The notes under the pieces are model-generated. The model was given only the letters and a program-made list of their open reading frames with translations, made no database searches and was not told the DNA's origin. A stretch of DNA of 64,000 nt, from the NCBI RefSeq assembly GCF_012524075.1, contig NZ_JAAZUI010000014.1, positions 26,231 through 90,230 on the forward strand. The letters run 5' to 3'. This DNA is from Lutibacter sp. B1. GTDB lineage: Bacteria; Bacteroidota; Bacteroidia; Flavobacteriales; Flavobacteriaceae. Position 1 is the stretch's first letter. Each line of letters starts with the position of its first letter. Positions 44,443-53,540 of this stretch are shown here, one piece after another. A program made the translations under genes and the position numbers.

Positions 44443-45705
44443 ATGAAAAATATATCATTTACTATAGACGGAAGAGAGTGTACTTCGGTAAAAGGTGAAA
44501 ATTTAATTGAAGCTGCCAGACAAAACGGAATATTTATTCCCACACTATGTCATTTTAAACATTTAAATCCTATTGGAAGTTGCAGGGTTTGTACCGTAAA
44601 AGTTAACGGACGTACTTTAGCCGGTTGCACTATTGATGTTGAAGAAGGAATGGATATTGAAGTTAATACACCCGAATTATTAGATGCCCGAAAAGCAATT
44701 TTAGAAATGATGTTTGTTGAAGGAAATCATTTTTGTCCGTCTTGCGAAAAAAGTGGCGACTGTAAAATGCAAAAATTAGGGTACGAAATGGGTATGCGAT
44801 TTACACGTTTTCCACATTTATTTGTAGATAGAATTGTTGACGCTAGGCCCGAACGTATAGTTGTAAATCAAAACCGTTGTATAAAATGCAAACGCTGTAT
44901 TGAAGAAGTAATAACTACAGATGGTTATAAAGTATTCAACTTTACAAATAAGGGAAATGAAACAAAAGTTTCTATAGATTATGAACAAGAAGCTAAACTT
45001 TCTGATGCCCAAGCTGAACAAGCTATGCATATTTGCCCAACCGGTTCCATATTAGTTAAAGGAAAATCATTCAGCAAACCATTTGGAGACAGACAATTTG
45101 ATTTAGGTCCAAAAGGAAAAATGATACGTTTAAATGAAGTAAAAAAATACAAAACAACCAATAAGAAAAAACGTATAGCAACTACATCTTTAGCAGGTTG
45201 TTTTGGTTGCCATATGTCTCTGTTAGATATTGATTTAGGCATATTAGATTTGATAGAACTTGTAGAATTTAATAAATCACCCATTACAGATATTAAAAAA
45301 TTTACTCAACGCTGTGATATTGGACTTATTGAAGGGGGTTGTTGTAATACCGATAACATTGAAGTTCTACGTGAGTTCCGTAAAAATTGTGATGTTTTAG
45401 TATCGGTTGGAGAATGTGCAATTTGGGGAGGTGTACCGGCAATAAGAAATACAGTTCCGTTAGAAGAATGTTTAAAAGAAACTTACTTAAATTCAATTAC
45501 AAGTGAAGAAAACGAAACTATTATACCAAATCACGAAGACATTCCTAAAATTCTAAACAAAGTATATCCTAATCGTGAAATAGTAGCAATTGACTATCAC
45601 ATTCCGGGATGTCCTCCTAATGCAAACCATATATGGAATGTTGTTAAAAGTATTTTATTTGAAGAAGAATACTCAATTGCTTATCCTGAATTCAAATATG
45701 ACTAA
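44443..45705 (+). CDS. hoxUY: HoxU-HoxY fusion: electron-transfer and hydrogenase small subunits in one chain
   Basis: One 420-residue frame covers two normally separate subunits. Residues 1-about 205 are HoxU (NuoG N-terminal type): plant-type [2Fe-2S] with C36, C47, C50, C62; a His-Cys [4Fe-4S] with H96, C98, C101, C107; and another with C146, C149, C152, C198. After a basic linker (about 206-245, ending TTNKKKR) comes HoxY, the small subunit with the proximal [4Fe-4S] ligands C253, C256, C325 and C390 (GCFGC, GEC, PGCPP). In Cupriavidus necator HoxU (about 234 residues) and HoxY (about 209) are separate; the total fits. It lies 34 nt after hoxF and 18 nt before hoxH. Confidence 0.93.
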   Translation: MKNISFTIDGRECTSVKGENLIEAARQNGIFIPTLCHFKHLNPIGSCRVCTVKVNGRTLAGCTIDVEEGMDIEVNTPELLDARKAILEMMFVEGNHFCPSCEKSGDCKMQKLGYEMGMRFTRFPHLFVDRIVDARPERIVVNQNRCIKCKRCIEEVITTDGYKVFNFTNKGNETKVSIDYEQEAKLSDAQAEQAMHICPTGSILVKGKSFSKPFGDRQFDLGPKGKMIRLNEVKKYKTTNKKKRIATTSLAGCFGCHMSLLDIDLGILDLIELVEFNKSPITDIKKFTQRCDIGLIEGGCCNTDNIEVLREFRKNCDVLVSVGECAIWGGVPAIRNTVPLEECLKETYLNSITSEENETIIPNHEDIPKILNKVYPNREIVAIDYHIPGCPPNANHIWNVVKSILFEEEYSIAYPEFKYD

Positions 45706-45723
45706 CTGATAAAAAATTTAAAC

Positions 45724-47175
45724 ATGGATAAAAGAAAAATAGTAATAGAACCTGTTACACGCGTTGAAGGACACGGTAAAGTAACTATAAAGTTAGATAA
45801 TAACGGTAAAGTTACTGATGCCTTTATGCATATAGTTGAATTTAGAGGTTTCGAAAAATTTATACAAGGACATCCTTATTGGGAAGCGCCTGTTTTAGTG
45901 CAAAGATTGTGTGGCATTTGTCCTGTAAGCCATCATTTAGCAGCTGCTAAGGCTATTGATCAATTGGTTGGGATTGATCCTGAAAACTTAACACCTACTG
46001 CCACAAATCTTCGTAAATTATTACATTACGGACAAGTTTTTCAATCTCATGCGTTGCACTTTTTTTATTTAGCTTCTCCAGATTTGCTATTCGGAATTGA
46101 TGCTCCTGCTGAAAAAAGAAATATTGTTGCAGTAGCAACTGAGAACCCTGAACTTGCCAAAAAAGGGATTTTAATGCGAAAATTCGGTCAAGAAATAATA
46201 AAAGCATTGGCCGGTAAAAAAATTCATGGAATATTAGCCGTTCCTGGAGGTGTTCACAAAACTTTTACTGTTGATGAACGTGAATATTTTATTGATGGTA
46301 AACAAATTCCAAATATTGATACCATGATTGAATGGTCGAAAGAAATAATCGACTTTATAAAAGCATATCACACTCAAAATGCTGAATGGATTGATAATTT
46401 TGCTGCATATCCATCCAATCATTTAAGTTTAATTCACAAAGGGTCCGGAGCAATGGAACTATATGATGGTCGCTTAAAATCAATAGATTCTGAAGGAAAT
46501 GAATTATTAAATATTGATGATATTGAATATCGTTATCATTTTAAAGAAGCCGTTGAACCTTGGTCTTATTTAAAATTTCCATACATGACCAAATACGGTA
46601 GAGAAAAAGGTTGGAACCGAGTTGGGCCGTTAGCACGCTTAAATACTTGTACTTACATAAATACACCTTTGGCTGAAACTGAGCGACTTATTTTTAAAGC
46701 CTATACACAAAACAAACCAAATAATATGACCATGCACACACATTGGGCAAGATTAATTGAAATGTTGCATTGTGCCGAAACTATAAAAGAATTATTATTT
46801 GATAAGGACATTTTAGGTAGTGATTTGGTTAGAAAAGGCTCTCCTAGAAATAAAGGTATAGGTATTATTGAAGCACCAAGAGGAACTTTAATACATGAAT
46901 ATCATACAGATGATAAAGGTTTAATCACAAAATGTAACTTAATAGTCTCAACAACACATAATAATGAAGCTATGAACCGTGGTGTGCGTGAAATTGCAAA
47001 CAGTGTGTTAAGTGAAAAACCTGAAATAACCGAACCAATGTTAAATCAAATTGAAATAGCAATTAGAGCTTATGATCCTTGCTTAAGTTGTGCAACACAT
47101 GCCTTAGGAGAAATGCCTTTAATTGTTCAATTAGAAGATAGTAACGGAAAAATAATTGATGAAAAAATTAGATAA
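45724..47175 (+). CDS. hoxH: [NiFe] hydrogenase large subunit HoxH
   Basis: A 483-residue cytoplasmic large subunit that carries the NiFe(CN)2CO centre. The nickel ligands are C63 and C66 in RLCGICPVSH and C453 and C456 in DPCLSCATH. After H459 a 24-residue tail (ALGEMPLIVQ onward) remains, to be cut off by the maturation protease. The N-terminal ITRVEGHG-type block reads VTRVEGHGKV. The motifs fit group 3 and, with HoxF and HoxUY, group 3d (NAD-reducing, bidirectional). Its end overlaps the protease gene by 17 bp. Confidence 0.96.
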   Translation: MDKRKIVIEPVTRVEGHGKVTIKLDNNGKVTDAFMHIVEFRGFEKFIQGHPYWEAPVLVQRLCGICPVSHHLAAAKAIDQLVGIDPENLTPTATNLRKLLHYGQVFQSHALHFFYLASPDLLFGIDAPAEKRNIVAVATENPELAKKGILMRKFGQEIIKALAGKKIHGILAVPGGVHKTFTVDEREYFIDGKQIPNIDTMIEWSKEIIDFIKAYHTQNAEWIDNFAAYPSNHLSLIHKGSGAMELYDGRLKSIDSEGNELLNIDDIEYRYHFKEAVEPWSYLKFPYMTKYGREKGWNRVGPLARLNTCTYINTPLAETERLIFKAYTQNKPNNMTMHTHWARLIEMLHCAETIKELLFDKDILGSDLVRKGSPRNKGIGIIEAPRGTLIHEYHTDDKGLITKCNLIVSTTHNNEAMNRGVREIANSVLSEKPEITEPMLNQIEIAIRAYDPCLSCATHALGEMPLIVQLEDSNGKIIDEKIR

Positions 47176-47602
47176 TAAACTTATTATTGGTATTGGAAAC
47201 AATACCCGTAAAGATGACGGACTTGGCTGGTATTTTTTAGATATATTGAAAGATGAAGGCTTTAATACAGAAAACTTACTTTACAAATATCAATTAATGG
47301 TTGAAGATGCTGAATTAGTTTCAAATTACAATACAGTAATTTTTGTTGATGCCTGTAAAACTGACTTGGAAGATGGTTATGAAATTGAACGAATTTATCC
47401 TTCAGAACAGGTTGCATTTTCAACTCATGAAGTACCTCCAAATCAAATTTTAAATCTTTGTGAAACCATTTATCATAAAAATCCAAAATCGTATATTGTT
47501 AAAATACAAGGTTATAAATGGGATTTTGAAATTGGATTATCGCAAGAAGCTAAATCTAACTTAACAAAAGCAGTACAAGAATTTACACGTAATTATTCAT
47601 AA
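47159..47602 (+). CDS. hoxW: Hydrogenase maturation protease (HoxW/HybD family)
   Basis: A 147-residue endopeptidase that removes the C-terminal tail of HoxH once nickel is in place. Family landmarks are LIIGIGNNTRKDDGLGW (with the aspartate that contacts nickel), FVDACKT with a second metal-binding aspartate, and a histidine in STHEVPPN. The ATG at 47159 is chosen over the TTG three bases earlier. It overlaps hoxH, and a strong terminator follows. Confidence 0.9.
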   Translation: MKKLDNKLIIGIGNNTRKDDGLGWYFLDILKDEGFNTENLLYKYQLMVEDAELVSNYNTVIFVDACKTDLEDGYEIERIYPSEQVAFSTHEVPPNQILNLCETIYHKNPKSYIVKIQGYKWDFEIGLSQEAKSNLTKAVQEFTRNYS

Positions 47603-47607
47603 ACAGT

Positions 47608-47652
47608 AAGTCTCAAAACCATTAAGGGAAATGATGGTTTTGAGACTTTTAT
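47608..47652 (+). terminator. Strong terminator at the end of the hox operon
   Basis: AAGTCTCAAAACCAT (47608-47622) and ATGGTTTTGAGACTT (47634-47648) form a perfect 15-bp stem around an 11-nt loop, then TTTATC. The next gene is convergent. Confidence 0.88.
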
Positions 47653-47673
47653 CTTTTTAATTTATATTGAAGT

Positions 47674-48096
47674 TTAACTTCCAAAAGCAGTTAACACTAA
47701 TTTTCTTTGACCTCCGTGGTCTCTGTGTTCACATAAATAAATTCCTTGCCAAATACCTAAATTTGGTTTTCCGTTTGTAATTGGAATTTGGACTGAACTT
47801 CCTAACAAAGAAGATTTTATATGTGCAGGCATATCATCAGGTCCTTCAAACGTGTGTTGGTAATAAGGCATATTTTCTGGAACCATTTTATTGAAATGAG
47901 TTTCAAAATCATTTAAAACCGTAGGATCAGCATTTTCATTTATGGTTAAACCTGCCGATGTATGTTTTATAAAAACGTGTAATTGCCCTATTGAAATATT
48001 TTTAATTTCAGGAAAACTGATAATTATTTCATTTGTAATTAAATGAAAACCTCTCCGAAAAGGGTTTAACTGAATCTCTTTTTGAAAAAATTTCAT
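47674..48096 (-). CDS. YjbQ family protein (UPF0047)
   Basis: A 140-residue protein of the YjbQ family, sometimes called secondary thiamine-phosphate synthase. Recognised by GQLHVFIKHTSAGLTINENADPTV, DDMPAHIKSSLLGSSVQIPI and LGIWQGIYLCEHRDHGGQRK, which holds the conserved histidines and arginines of the active-site cleft. Its cellular role is uncertain. It is 5 nt downstream of lhgO on the same strand. Confidence 0.92.
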   Translation of the reverse strand: MKFFQKEIQLNPFRRGFHLITNEIIISFPEIKNISIGQLHVFIKHTSAGLTINENADPTVLNDFETHFNKMVPENMPYYQHTFEGPDDMPAHIKSSLLGSSVQIPITNGKPNLGIWQGIYLCEHRDHGGQRKLVLTAFGS

Positions 48097-48101
48097 ACTA
48101 T

Positions 48102-49304
48102 TTAATTTAAAACAACATTAACAATTTCATCTGCAATAGCTAAACACGATGTAGCTGCAGGTGATGGTGCATTTAATACATGAATATTACCATTATTTTT
48201 AATTATTTTAAAATCATCAACCATATCTCCATCATAATCAATTGCTTGTGCCCTCACTCCTGCTCTCGATGGTTGTACATCATTCTCAGTTATTGAAGGC
48301 ATCATTTTTTGTAATTCTTTAACAAATAAGCGTTTAGAAAATGCTCTTTTGTATTCATCAATTCCTTTACGCCAATGTTTTCTAAATAATTTCCAAGTTC
48401 CTTTAAACTTTAGTGCTTCAGAGGTATCTTTCATATTAAAACTTGTACGTTTATAGCCTTCTCTGTCAAAAGTAAAAACAGCATTTGGTCCACACTCTAC
48501 TTCGCCACCAATCATTCTGGTAAAATGCACACCTAAAAATGGAAATTTTGGGTCAGGAACCGGATATATCAAGTTATTAATTTTATGTTTAACTTCTGGC
48601 TTTAATTCAAAATAATCGCCTCTAAAACCAACAATTTGCATGTCTAACTTTAAATCATCTTTCTCGGCATTTCTATCCGATTGTAAACCTGTACAAAATA
48701 TAGTTTTAGAAGAGGTAAAATCTCCTTTACTTGTTTTAAGTATTGTGTACATATTTTTAGATTCAATATTTTGAACGGTACAAGAAGTTATTAATTTACT
48801 TTCAGCATTTATTGCAACAATATGGTTAACAAAAGCTTTAGATACTTCAACATAATCTATAATTCCTGCCGTTGGCACCCAAACTGCTTTTAAACCTTCT
48901 ATATATGGTTCTTTTTGTTTTATTTCTTCTGAATTCAAATATGAAATTCCTTCGGTATCATTTTGAATTCCTCGATTGTAAATTTCTTCTAAAATTGGCA
49001 ACTCAGCTTCTTTTGTAGCAACAATAATTTTTCCGCATACATCGTGCTTTATATTGTTTTCTTTGGCAAACTTCACTAATTGTTCTCTTCCATTTTTACA
49101 ATTTTTAGCTTTGTATGAACCCGGTTTATAGTAAATTCCTGAATGAATTACGCCTGAATTACGCCCCGTTTGATGAGAACCAACTTTTTTCTCTTTTTCT
49201 AAAATTGCAATGGATTTATCAGGATATTTTAATTGTAATTTATAAGCTGTTGCCAAACCAACTATACCGGCTCCAACAACAATGAAATCAAATTTATTGG
49301 ACAT
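48102..49304 (-). CDS. lhgO: L-2-hydroxyglutarate oxidase LhgO
   Basis: A 400-residue FAD-dependent oxidase of the DAO family that turns L-2-hydroxyglutarate into 2-oxoglutarate. The Rossmann motif FIVVGAGIVGLATA is at the N-terminus, followed by HQTGRNSGVIHSGIYYKPGS, a strong LhgO signature, and PSRAGVRAQAID near the C-terminus. The start is set at MSNKFDF (49304); the longer frame to 49322 would begin within the end of the MFS gene. It overlaps that gene by 11 bp. Confidence 0.93.
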   Translation of the reverse strand: MSNKFDFIVVGAGIVGLATAYKLQLKYPDKSIAILEKEKKVGSHQTGRNSGVIHSGIYYKPGSYKAKNCKNGREQLVKFAKENNIKHDVCGKIIVATKEAELPILEEIYNRGIQNDTEGISYLNSEEIKQKEPYIEGLKAVWVPTAGIIDYVEVSKAFVNHIVAINAESKLITSCTVQNIESKNMYTILKTSKGDFTSSKTIFCTGLQSDRNAEKDDLKLDMQIVGFRGDYFELKPEVKHKINNLIYPVPDPKFPFLGVHFTRMIGGEVECGPNAVFTFDREGYKRTSFNMKDTSEALKFKGTWKLFRKHWRKGIDEYKRAFSKRLFVKELQKMMPSITENDVQPSRAGVRAQAIDYDGDMVDDFKIIKNNGNIHVLNAPSPAATSCLAIADEIVNVVLN

Positions 49305-50604
49305 ATTTTGTTTTTCTAACAAAGTTCAATAAAACAAAGGATAATAAAAAGAAAAATGCCAAAAACAACACACTCCATTGCATAGATCCGGTAACTGAAA
49401 TTAAAAATCCAAAAACCAGCATTCCAAAAACAATAGCTATTTTTTCCGTTACATCATAAAAACTAAAATACGTAGCATGATCTTGTGTGTCAGGTAATAA
49501 TTTAGAGTAAGTTGATCTTGAAAGTGACTGAATTGCTCCCATCACCAAACCTATTAAACCTCCTAAAATATAAAAATAAAACTTAACATACTCTTGAGAT
49601 TTATCTAAGAAAAAAGCAAGTAAACATACACCCATCCATATTGCTATCGTAATTTTTAAAGTGGAAAGATTTCCTATTTTATCAGAAAGTCTCGAAAATA
49701 AAAATGCACCTAAAATAGCAACAATTTGCACAAGTAAAATCACAATAATCAGATCTATTGTTAACAAACCCAACTCTTGACTTCCAAAAATACCTGCCAT
49801 TAAAATAATAGTTTGTACCCCAACACTAAACATAAAAAACGCGGCTAAAAAAAACTTTAAAATTGGTTGCGTTTTAATTTCAATTGCTACCTTTTTTAAC
49901 TCGTGCAAACCTTTCCAAATGTAATCTTCAGCAGGTTTTTTGTTAAAAACGTTGTTAGGTAATCTACTGTAGGTTATTTGAGCAAAACCAATCCACCAAA
50001 TACCCACAAGTAAAAATGTTAAACGAGAAGCAAATGCTGCGTTAGGCAATCCAAATAAATCTGGCTTATTAATCATTACCAAACTAAAAAGCAATAAAAA
50101 AATTGAGCCAGTGTAACCAAACATAAAGCCTTTAGCACTTACATCGTCTTGTTGTTCAGGGTAAGCTACTTCAGGTAAATAAGCATTGTAAAACACAATA
50201 CTTCCCCAAAAACCAATACTTGCTAAAATAGTAAACAATAAACCTATCCATAGTGTTGATTCTCCTTTAAAAAAGAATAAACTCATTACTGATAAAGAAC
50301 CTAAATAGCAAAAAGCCTTTAAAAATTTCAATTTATTACCTGTATAATCTGCAATACCGGAGAGTACAGGAGAAATAAAAGCTACAATTAAAAAAGATAA
50401 AGCTAAGGTGTAGTTATATAAAGTTGTTGGGGTCCAATCTGTTCCTAAAAAGTGTATTTTTCCTTCAATATTGGCAAACGATTCTGTTAAACTACTATAA
50501 TAAATTGGAAAAACCGCTGTACTGATAACTAATGAATAAACAGAGTTTGCCCAATCGTAAAATGCCCAGGCATTGATTAATTTCTTATCTCCTTTTTTTA
50601 ACAT
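49294..50604 (-). CDS. MFS transporter, UMF1/Atg22-like
   Basis: A 436-residue permease with about 12 membrane segments. It starts LINAWAFYDWANSVYSLVISTAVFP, the hallmark of UMF1 (Atg22-like) transporters, and holds GQ-type loops such as GAIQSLSRSTYSKLLPD. Atg22 exports amino acids from the yeast vacuole, but bacterial members have no assigned substrate. It is followed by lhgO and YjbQ in one overlapping operon. Confidence 0.92.
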   Translation of the reverse strand: MLKKGDKKLINAWAFYDWANSVYSLVISTAVFPIYYSSLTESFANIEGKIHFLGTDWTPTTLYNYTLALSFLIVAFISPVLSGIADYTGNKLKFLKAFCYLGSLSVMSLFFFKGESTLWIGLLFTILASIGFWGSIVFYNAYLPEVAYPEQQDDVSAKGFMFGYTGSIFLLLFSLVMINKPDLFGLPNAAFASRLTFLLVGIWWIGFAQITYSRLPNNVFNKKPAEDYIWKGLHELKKVAIEIKTQPILKFFLAAFFMFSVGVQTIILMAGIFGSQELGLLTIDLIIVILLVQIVAILGAFLFSRLSDKIGNLSTLKITIAIWMGVCLLAFFLDKSQEYVKFYFYILGGLIGLVMGAIQSLSRSTYSKLLPDTQDHATYFSFYDVTEKIAIVFGMLVFGFLISVTGSMQWSVLFLAFFFLLSFVLLNFVRKTKYVQ

Positions 50605-50614
50605 AATTTAAAAT

Positions 50615-50642
50615 GAAAAAACCGTTCTAAATTAGAACGGTT
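50615..50642 (-). terminator. Terminator after the M48 protease gene
   Basis: AACCGTTCT (50620-50628) pairs with AGAACGGTT (50634-50642). On the minus strand it is followed by TTTTTTCATTTT. It separates the M48 gene from the MFS operon. Confidence 0.85.
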
Positions 50643-50687
50643 CAATATACTATTTTTTATCAATTTAATTTTTAGTAGCTTAAAAAA

Positions 50688-51494
50688 CTATTGCATACTG
50701 TATTTTTTAGCCAATGCTTTTGCAGTTGGTAAATAATCTTTCAAATCTTTAATACGTGTTTGGTTTGATGGGTGTGTACTTAAAAATTCCGGTGGAGCTT
50801 GCGAAGCATCTGCTCTTTGGCTCATTCTAATCCATACGTTTACAGCTTCTTCAGGTTTGTACCCTGCCATAATCATAAAAACCATTCCTAATTTATCAGC
50901 TTCAGTTTCATGTGTTCTACTGTACGACAACATTCCTAATTGAGAACCAATACCATAAGCCATATTCCACAATTCTTTACTTTGTGCAGTTTTATTTGCA
51001 GTTCCGGCAGCTACAACTGCACCTCCAATTTGTTGAAGATAGGAGCTTGACATACGTTCTTGCCCGTGTTTTGCAAAAGCATGCGCAACTTCATGTCCCA
51101 TAACCGCTGCTATACCATCAGTATTTTGACAAATAGGTAAAATTCCTGTATAAAAAACAACTTTACCACCAGGCATACACCAAGCATTTACAGTTTCATC
51201 TTCAATCAAATTAAATTCCCATCTATAACTATTTGCTTCAGCAACCATATTGTTAGCTCTCATAAATTGATCTACTGCTTTAGAAATCCTTAAACCTACA
51301 TCTTGCACTTCTTTTGTCATTTTAGCATCAGAAGACAACTTATTTTCTTTTAAAAACCCTTCGTACTGGGCAAAACTTGTAGGTAAAACTTCAGCATCAC
51401 TTACCATGTTAAAGCGTTGTCTTCCTGTTATTGGCACTGTACTACAACTCACCAGAAATAGCAATACCACAACTAAAGAAATAATTTTTTTCAT
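50688..51494 (-). CDS. M48 family metallopeptidase, lipoprotein
   Basis: A 268-residue lipoprotein protease (lipobox LFLVSC, C17). The zinc motif H134-E135-V-A-H138 lies in GHEVAHAFAKHGQERM, with the third ligand in ETEADKLG. The form matches the BepA/YcaL/LoiP-like periplasmic group, or OMA1, which degrade misassembled outer-membrane proteins. It has its own terminator and is divergent from the next gene, so it is monocistronic. Confidence 0.93.
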   Translation of the reverse strand: MKKIISLVVVLLFLVSCSTVPITGRQRFNMVSDAEVLPTSFAQYEGFLKENKLSSDAKMTKEVQDVGLRISKAVDQFMRANNMVAEANSYRWEFNLIEDETVNAWCMPGGKVVFYTGILPICQNTDGIAAVMGHEVAHAFAKHGQERMSSSYLQQIGGAVVAAGTANKTAQSKELWNMAYGIGSQLGMLSYSRTHETEADKLGMVFMIMAGYKPEEAVNVWIRMSQRADASQAPPEFLSTHPSNQTRIKDLKDYLPTAKALAKKYSMQ

Positions 51495-51567
51495 TTTCAG
51501 TTTTTTTTATTAATTACATTTTTATAAAAATACAAATTCTATATTTACTGACAAAATTAATAAATAG

Positions 51568-52449
51568 ATGAATACACCTAAAGCAAACAATATAAAACCA
51601 TCAAATAATATTCCTAAAATACCCAGCTATATTATTTTTATTGGAAAATTTCTTCAATTTATATCTCCTACACTAGCTACAAAATATGCAGCTTTACTAT
51701 TTAAAACTCCTTTTAGATTTAAAACTCCTGAAAGAGAAAAAATGATGGCTAAAAGTGCAAAAACAGAAACAGTGCATATTCCTTCTATCAATAAAAATGT
51801 TGTGGTTTATATTTATGGATATTCTGCAAAAAAAGTTTTATTGATACATGGATGGTCCGGCAGAGGAACGCAACTCTATAAAATTGCCGATAAATTATTA
51901 GAAAATGGTTATATGACCATTAGCTTTGATGCCCCTGCACACGGAAAATCTCCGGGAAAAACAACTATGATGAATGAATTTGTTGAAGTTTCAAAAGTCC
52001 TTGAACAAAAATATGGTCCTTTTGAAGTTACCATTGGGCATTCGTTAGGTGGTATGACTGTTTTAAACAGTATAAAACAAGGTTTAAAAGTTAAAAAAGC
52101 TGTTGTTGTTGGTGCCGGTGATATTATAACCGATATTATTTCTGAATTTATTAAAAAGTTAAAGTTGAAACCAAAAATGGTTTTATTGATGAAAAAATAT
52201 TACTTTAAAAAATTGAATGAAGATATTGATAATTACTCTGCAAGTGTTGCTGCTAAAGATGTAAAAACACCAACTTTAGTTATTCACGATACTGAAGATA
52301 GAGATGTACCTGTAAGCTGTGCGCATAATATCCGCCAATATTTAGAAAAAGGTGAAATTTTAATTACTAACGGTTTGGGGCACAGACGTATTTTAAAAGA
52401 TAATGAAGTTATCAATCGAATAATTGAATTTATTAAAAGAAACGATTAA
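51568..52449 (+). CDS. Alpha/beta-hydrolase
   Basis: A 293-residue hydrolase. An N-terminal segment (about 20-45) is hydrophobic. The oxyanion-hole motif LLIHGWSGRG is followed by FDAPAHGKS, the nucleophile elbow GHSLGG with S159, an aspartate in DTEDRDVPV and a histidine in GLGHRRIL, a full catalytic triad. Likely a carboxylesterase or peptidase of membrane association; substrate unknown. The msrB gene begins 1 nt after its end. Confidence 0.87.
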   Translation: MNTPKANNIKPSNNIPKIPSYIIFIGKFLQFISPTLATKYAALLFKTPFRFKTPEREKMMAKSAKTETVHIPSINKNVVVYIYGYSAKKVLLIHGWSGRGTQLYKIADKLLENGYMTISFDAPAHGKSPGKTTMMNEFVEVSKVLEQKYGPFEVTIGHSLGGMTVLNSIKQGLKVKKAVVVGAGDIITDIISEFIKKLKLKPKMVLLMKKYYFKKLNEDIDNYSASVAAKDVKTPTLVIHDTEDRDVPVSCAHNIRQYLEKGEILITNGLGHRRILKDNEVINRIIEFIKRND

Positions 52450-52450
52450 A

Positions 52451-52927
52451 ATGAAAAAATTATTTTTAATATTCATCTTATCAATAACAGTAACATTTAG
52501 TGGCTGTTCTCAAGAAAAAACTAAAAAACCTATGGATAAAAAAATAACTAAAACTGAGGAAGAATGGAAAGAGGTTTTAACTCCTCAACAATATTATATT
52601 TTAAGACAAAAAGGAACTGATGCACCAGGTGAAGGTGGTTATACCAATCATTTTGAAAAAGGAACATATTTGTGTGCCGCTTGCGGTACACAATTATTCA
52701 AATCGGGAAGTAAATTTGAATCACATTGCGGTTGGCCTTCTTTTGATGATGCAATTCCGGGAACTGTTAAATATGTTTTGGACAAAAGCCACGGAATGGT
52801 TAGAACTGAAATTATTTGTGCTGCTTGTGACGGACATTTAGGTCATGTTTTTGATGATGGACCTGTTGAAACAACAGGCAAACGCTATTGTGTTAATACA
52901 ACTTCTATAAAATTTGTAAAAGAATAA
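52451..52927 (+). CDS. msrB: Peptide methionine (R)-S-oxide reductase MsrB, lipoprotein
   Basis: A 158-residue enzyme that reduces methionine-R-sulfoxide. The lipobox FSGC is near residue 17, so it is anchored in the periplasm or cell surface. The zinc-binding pairs are CAAC and a later CAAC, the SelR signature is HCGWPSFDDA, and the catalytic cysteine is C147 in KRYCVNTTS. Start at 52451 gives a clean signal peptide; a longer frame from 52424 overlaps the previous gene. Probably repairs envelope proteins after oxidative stress. Confidence 0.94.
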   Translation: MKKLFLIFILSITVTFSGCSQEKTKKPMDKKITKTEEEWKEVLTPQQYYILRQKGTDAPGEGGYTNHFEKGTYLCAACGTQLFKSGSKFESHCGWPSFDDAIPGTVKYVLDKSHGMVRTEIICAACDGHLGHVFDDGPVETTGKRYCVNTTSIKFVKE

Positions 52928-52934
52928 AATATAC

Positions 52935-53537
52935 ATGAAAGTTACTGAAAATGCTTCAGCTTTAATTGATTACTATATTGATAATTTACCTTCTTTTTCA
53001 AAAGAAATTTGTGAAAGAATAAGAACTTTAATTCATCAATCCAATACTAATGTAATTGAAGATTGGAAATGGAAAATTCCAATTTTTTGCAATTCGGATA
53101 AAGTTTGTGGATTTGCAGCATTCAAAAACCATGTATCTTTAACCTTTTTCAAAGGTGCTGAAATGAGTGATAAACACCAACTTTTTTCAGATGATTGCAG
53201 TGCACAATTTACCAGAGTAATTAAATTTAATAATATTTCAGAAATAAAGGAAAATCAATTAGTTGAATATTTTAATGAAGCCTTTTCTATAGAAAATAAA
53301 CCTACTAAAACATCAATTAAAAAAGAAATTGAAATTCCTGAATTACTTCAAAATGCCTTAAAAAATAATAGAATTGCAAAAGCCAATTTTGAAAATATGG
53401 CATATACTTACCGAAAAGAGTATGCAAGACATATTAATGAAGCTAAAAGGGAAGAAACTAAATTAAAACGCTTAAAACAGGTTATTTTTAATTTGGAAAA
53501 CAATATTAAAATGCACGAACAATATAAAAAATGCTAA
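52935..53537 (+). CDS. DUF1801 / YdeI family protein
   Basis: A 200-residue cytoplasmic protein. Its first 120 residues match DUF1801: LPSFSKEICERIRTLIHQ, DWKWKIPIFC, GFAAFKNHVSLTFFKGAEM. The remainder has a YdeI/OmdA-type helical tail (ELLQNALKNNRIAKANFENM and RIKE-like HINEAKREETKLKRL), which is linked to resistance to bacteriocin or defective iron uptake in some bacteria. Function here unknown. It follows msrB after 7 nt. Confidence 0.85.
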   Translation: MKVTENASALIDYYIDNLPSFSKEICERIRTLIHQSNTNVIEDWKWKIPIFCNSDKVCGFAAFKNHVSLTFFKGAEMSDKHQLFSDDCSAQFTRVIKFNNISEIKENQLVEYFNEAFSIENKPTKTSIKKEIEIPELLQNALKNNRIAKANFENMAYTYRKEYARHINEAKREETKLKRLKQVIFNLENNIKMHEQYKKC

Positions 53538-53540
53538 TAA

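Noticed and set aside
44818..45284. Minus-strand open frames inside the hydrogenase genes
   Set aside because: Shadows of the HoxUY coding frame without independent protein features.
42684..45705. Reading these as NuoE/F/G of respiratory complex I
   Set aside because: HoxY ligands are fused to the NuoG-like part and HoxH with NiFe ligands follows, with no other nuo genes.
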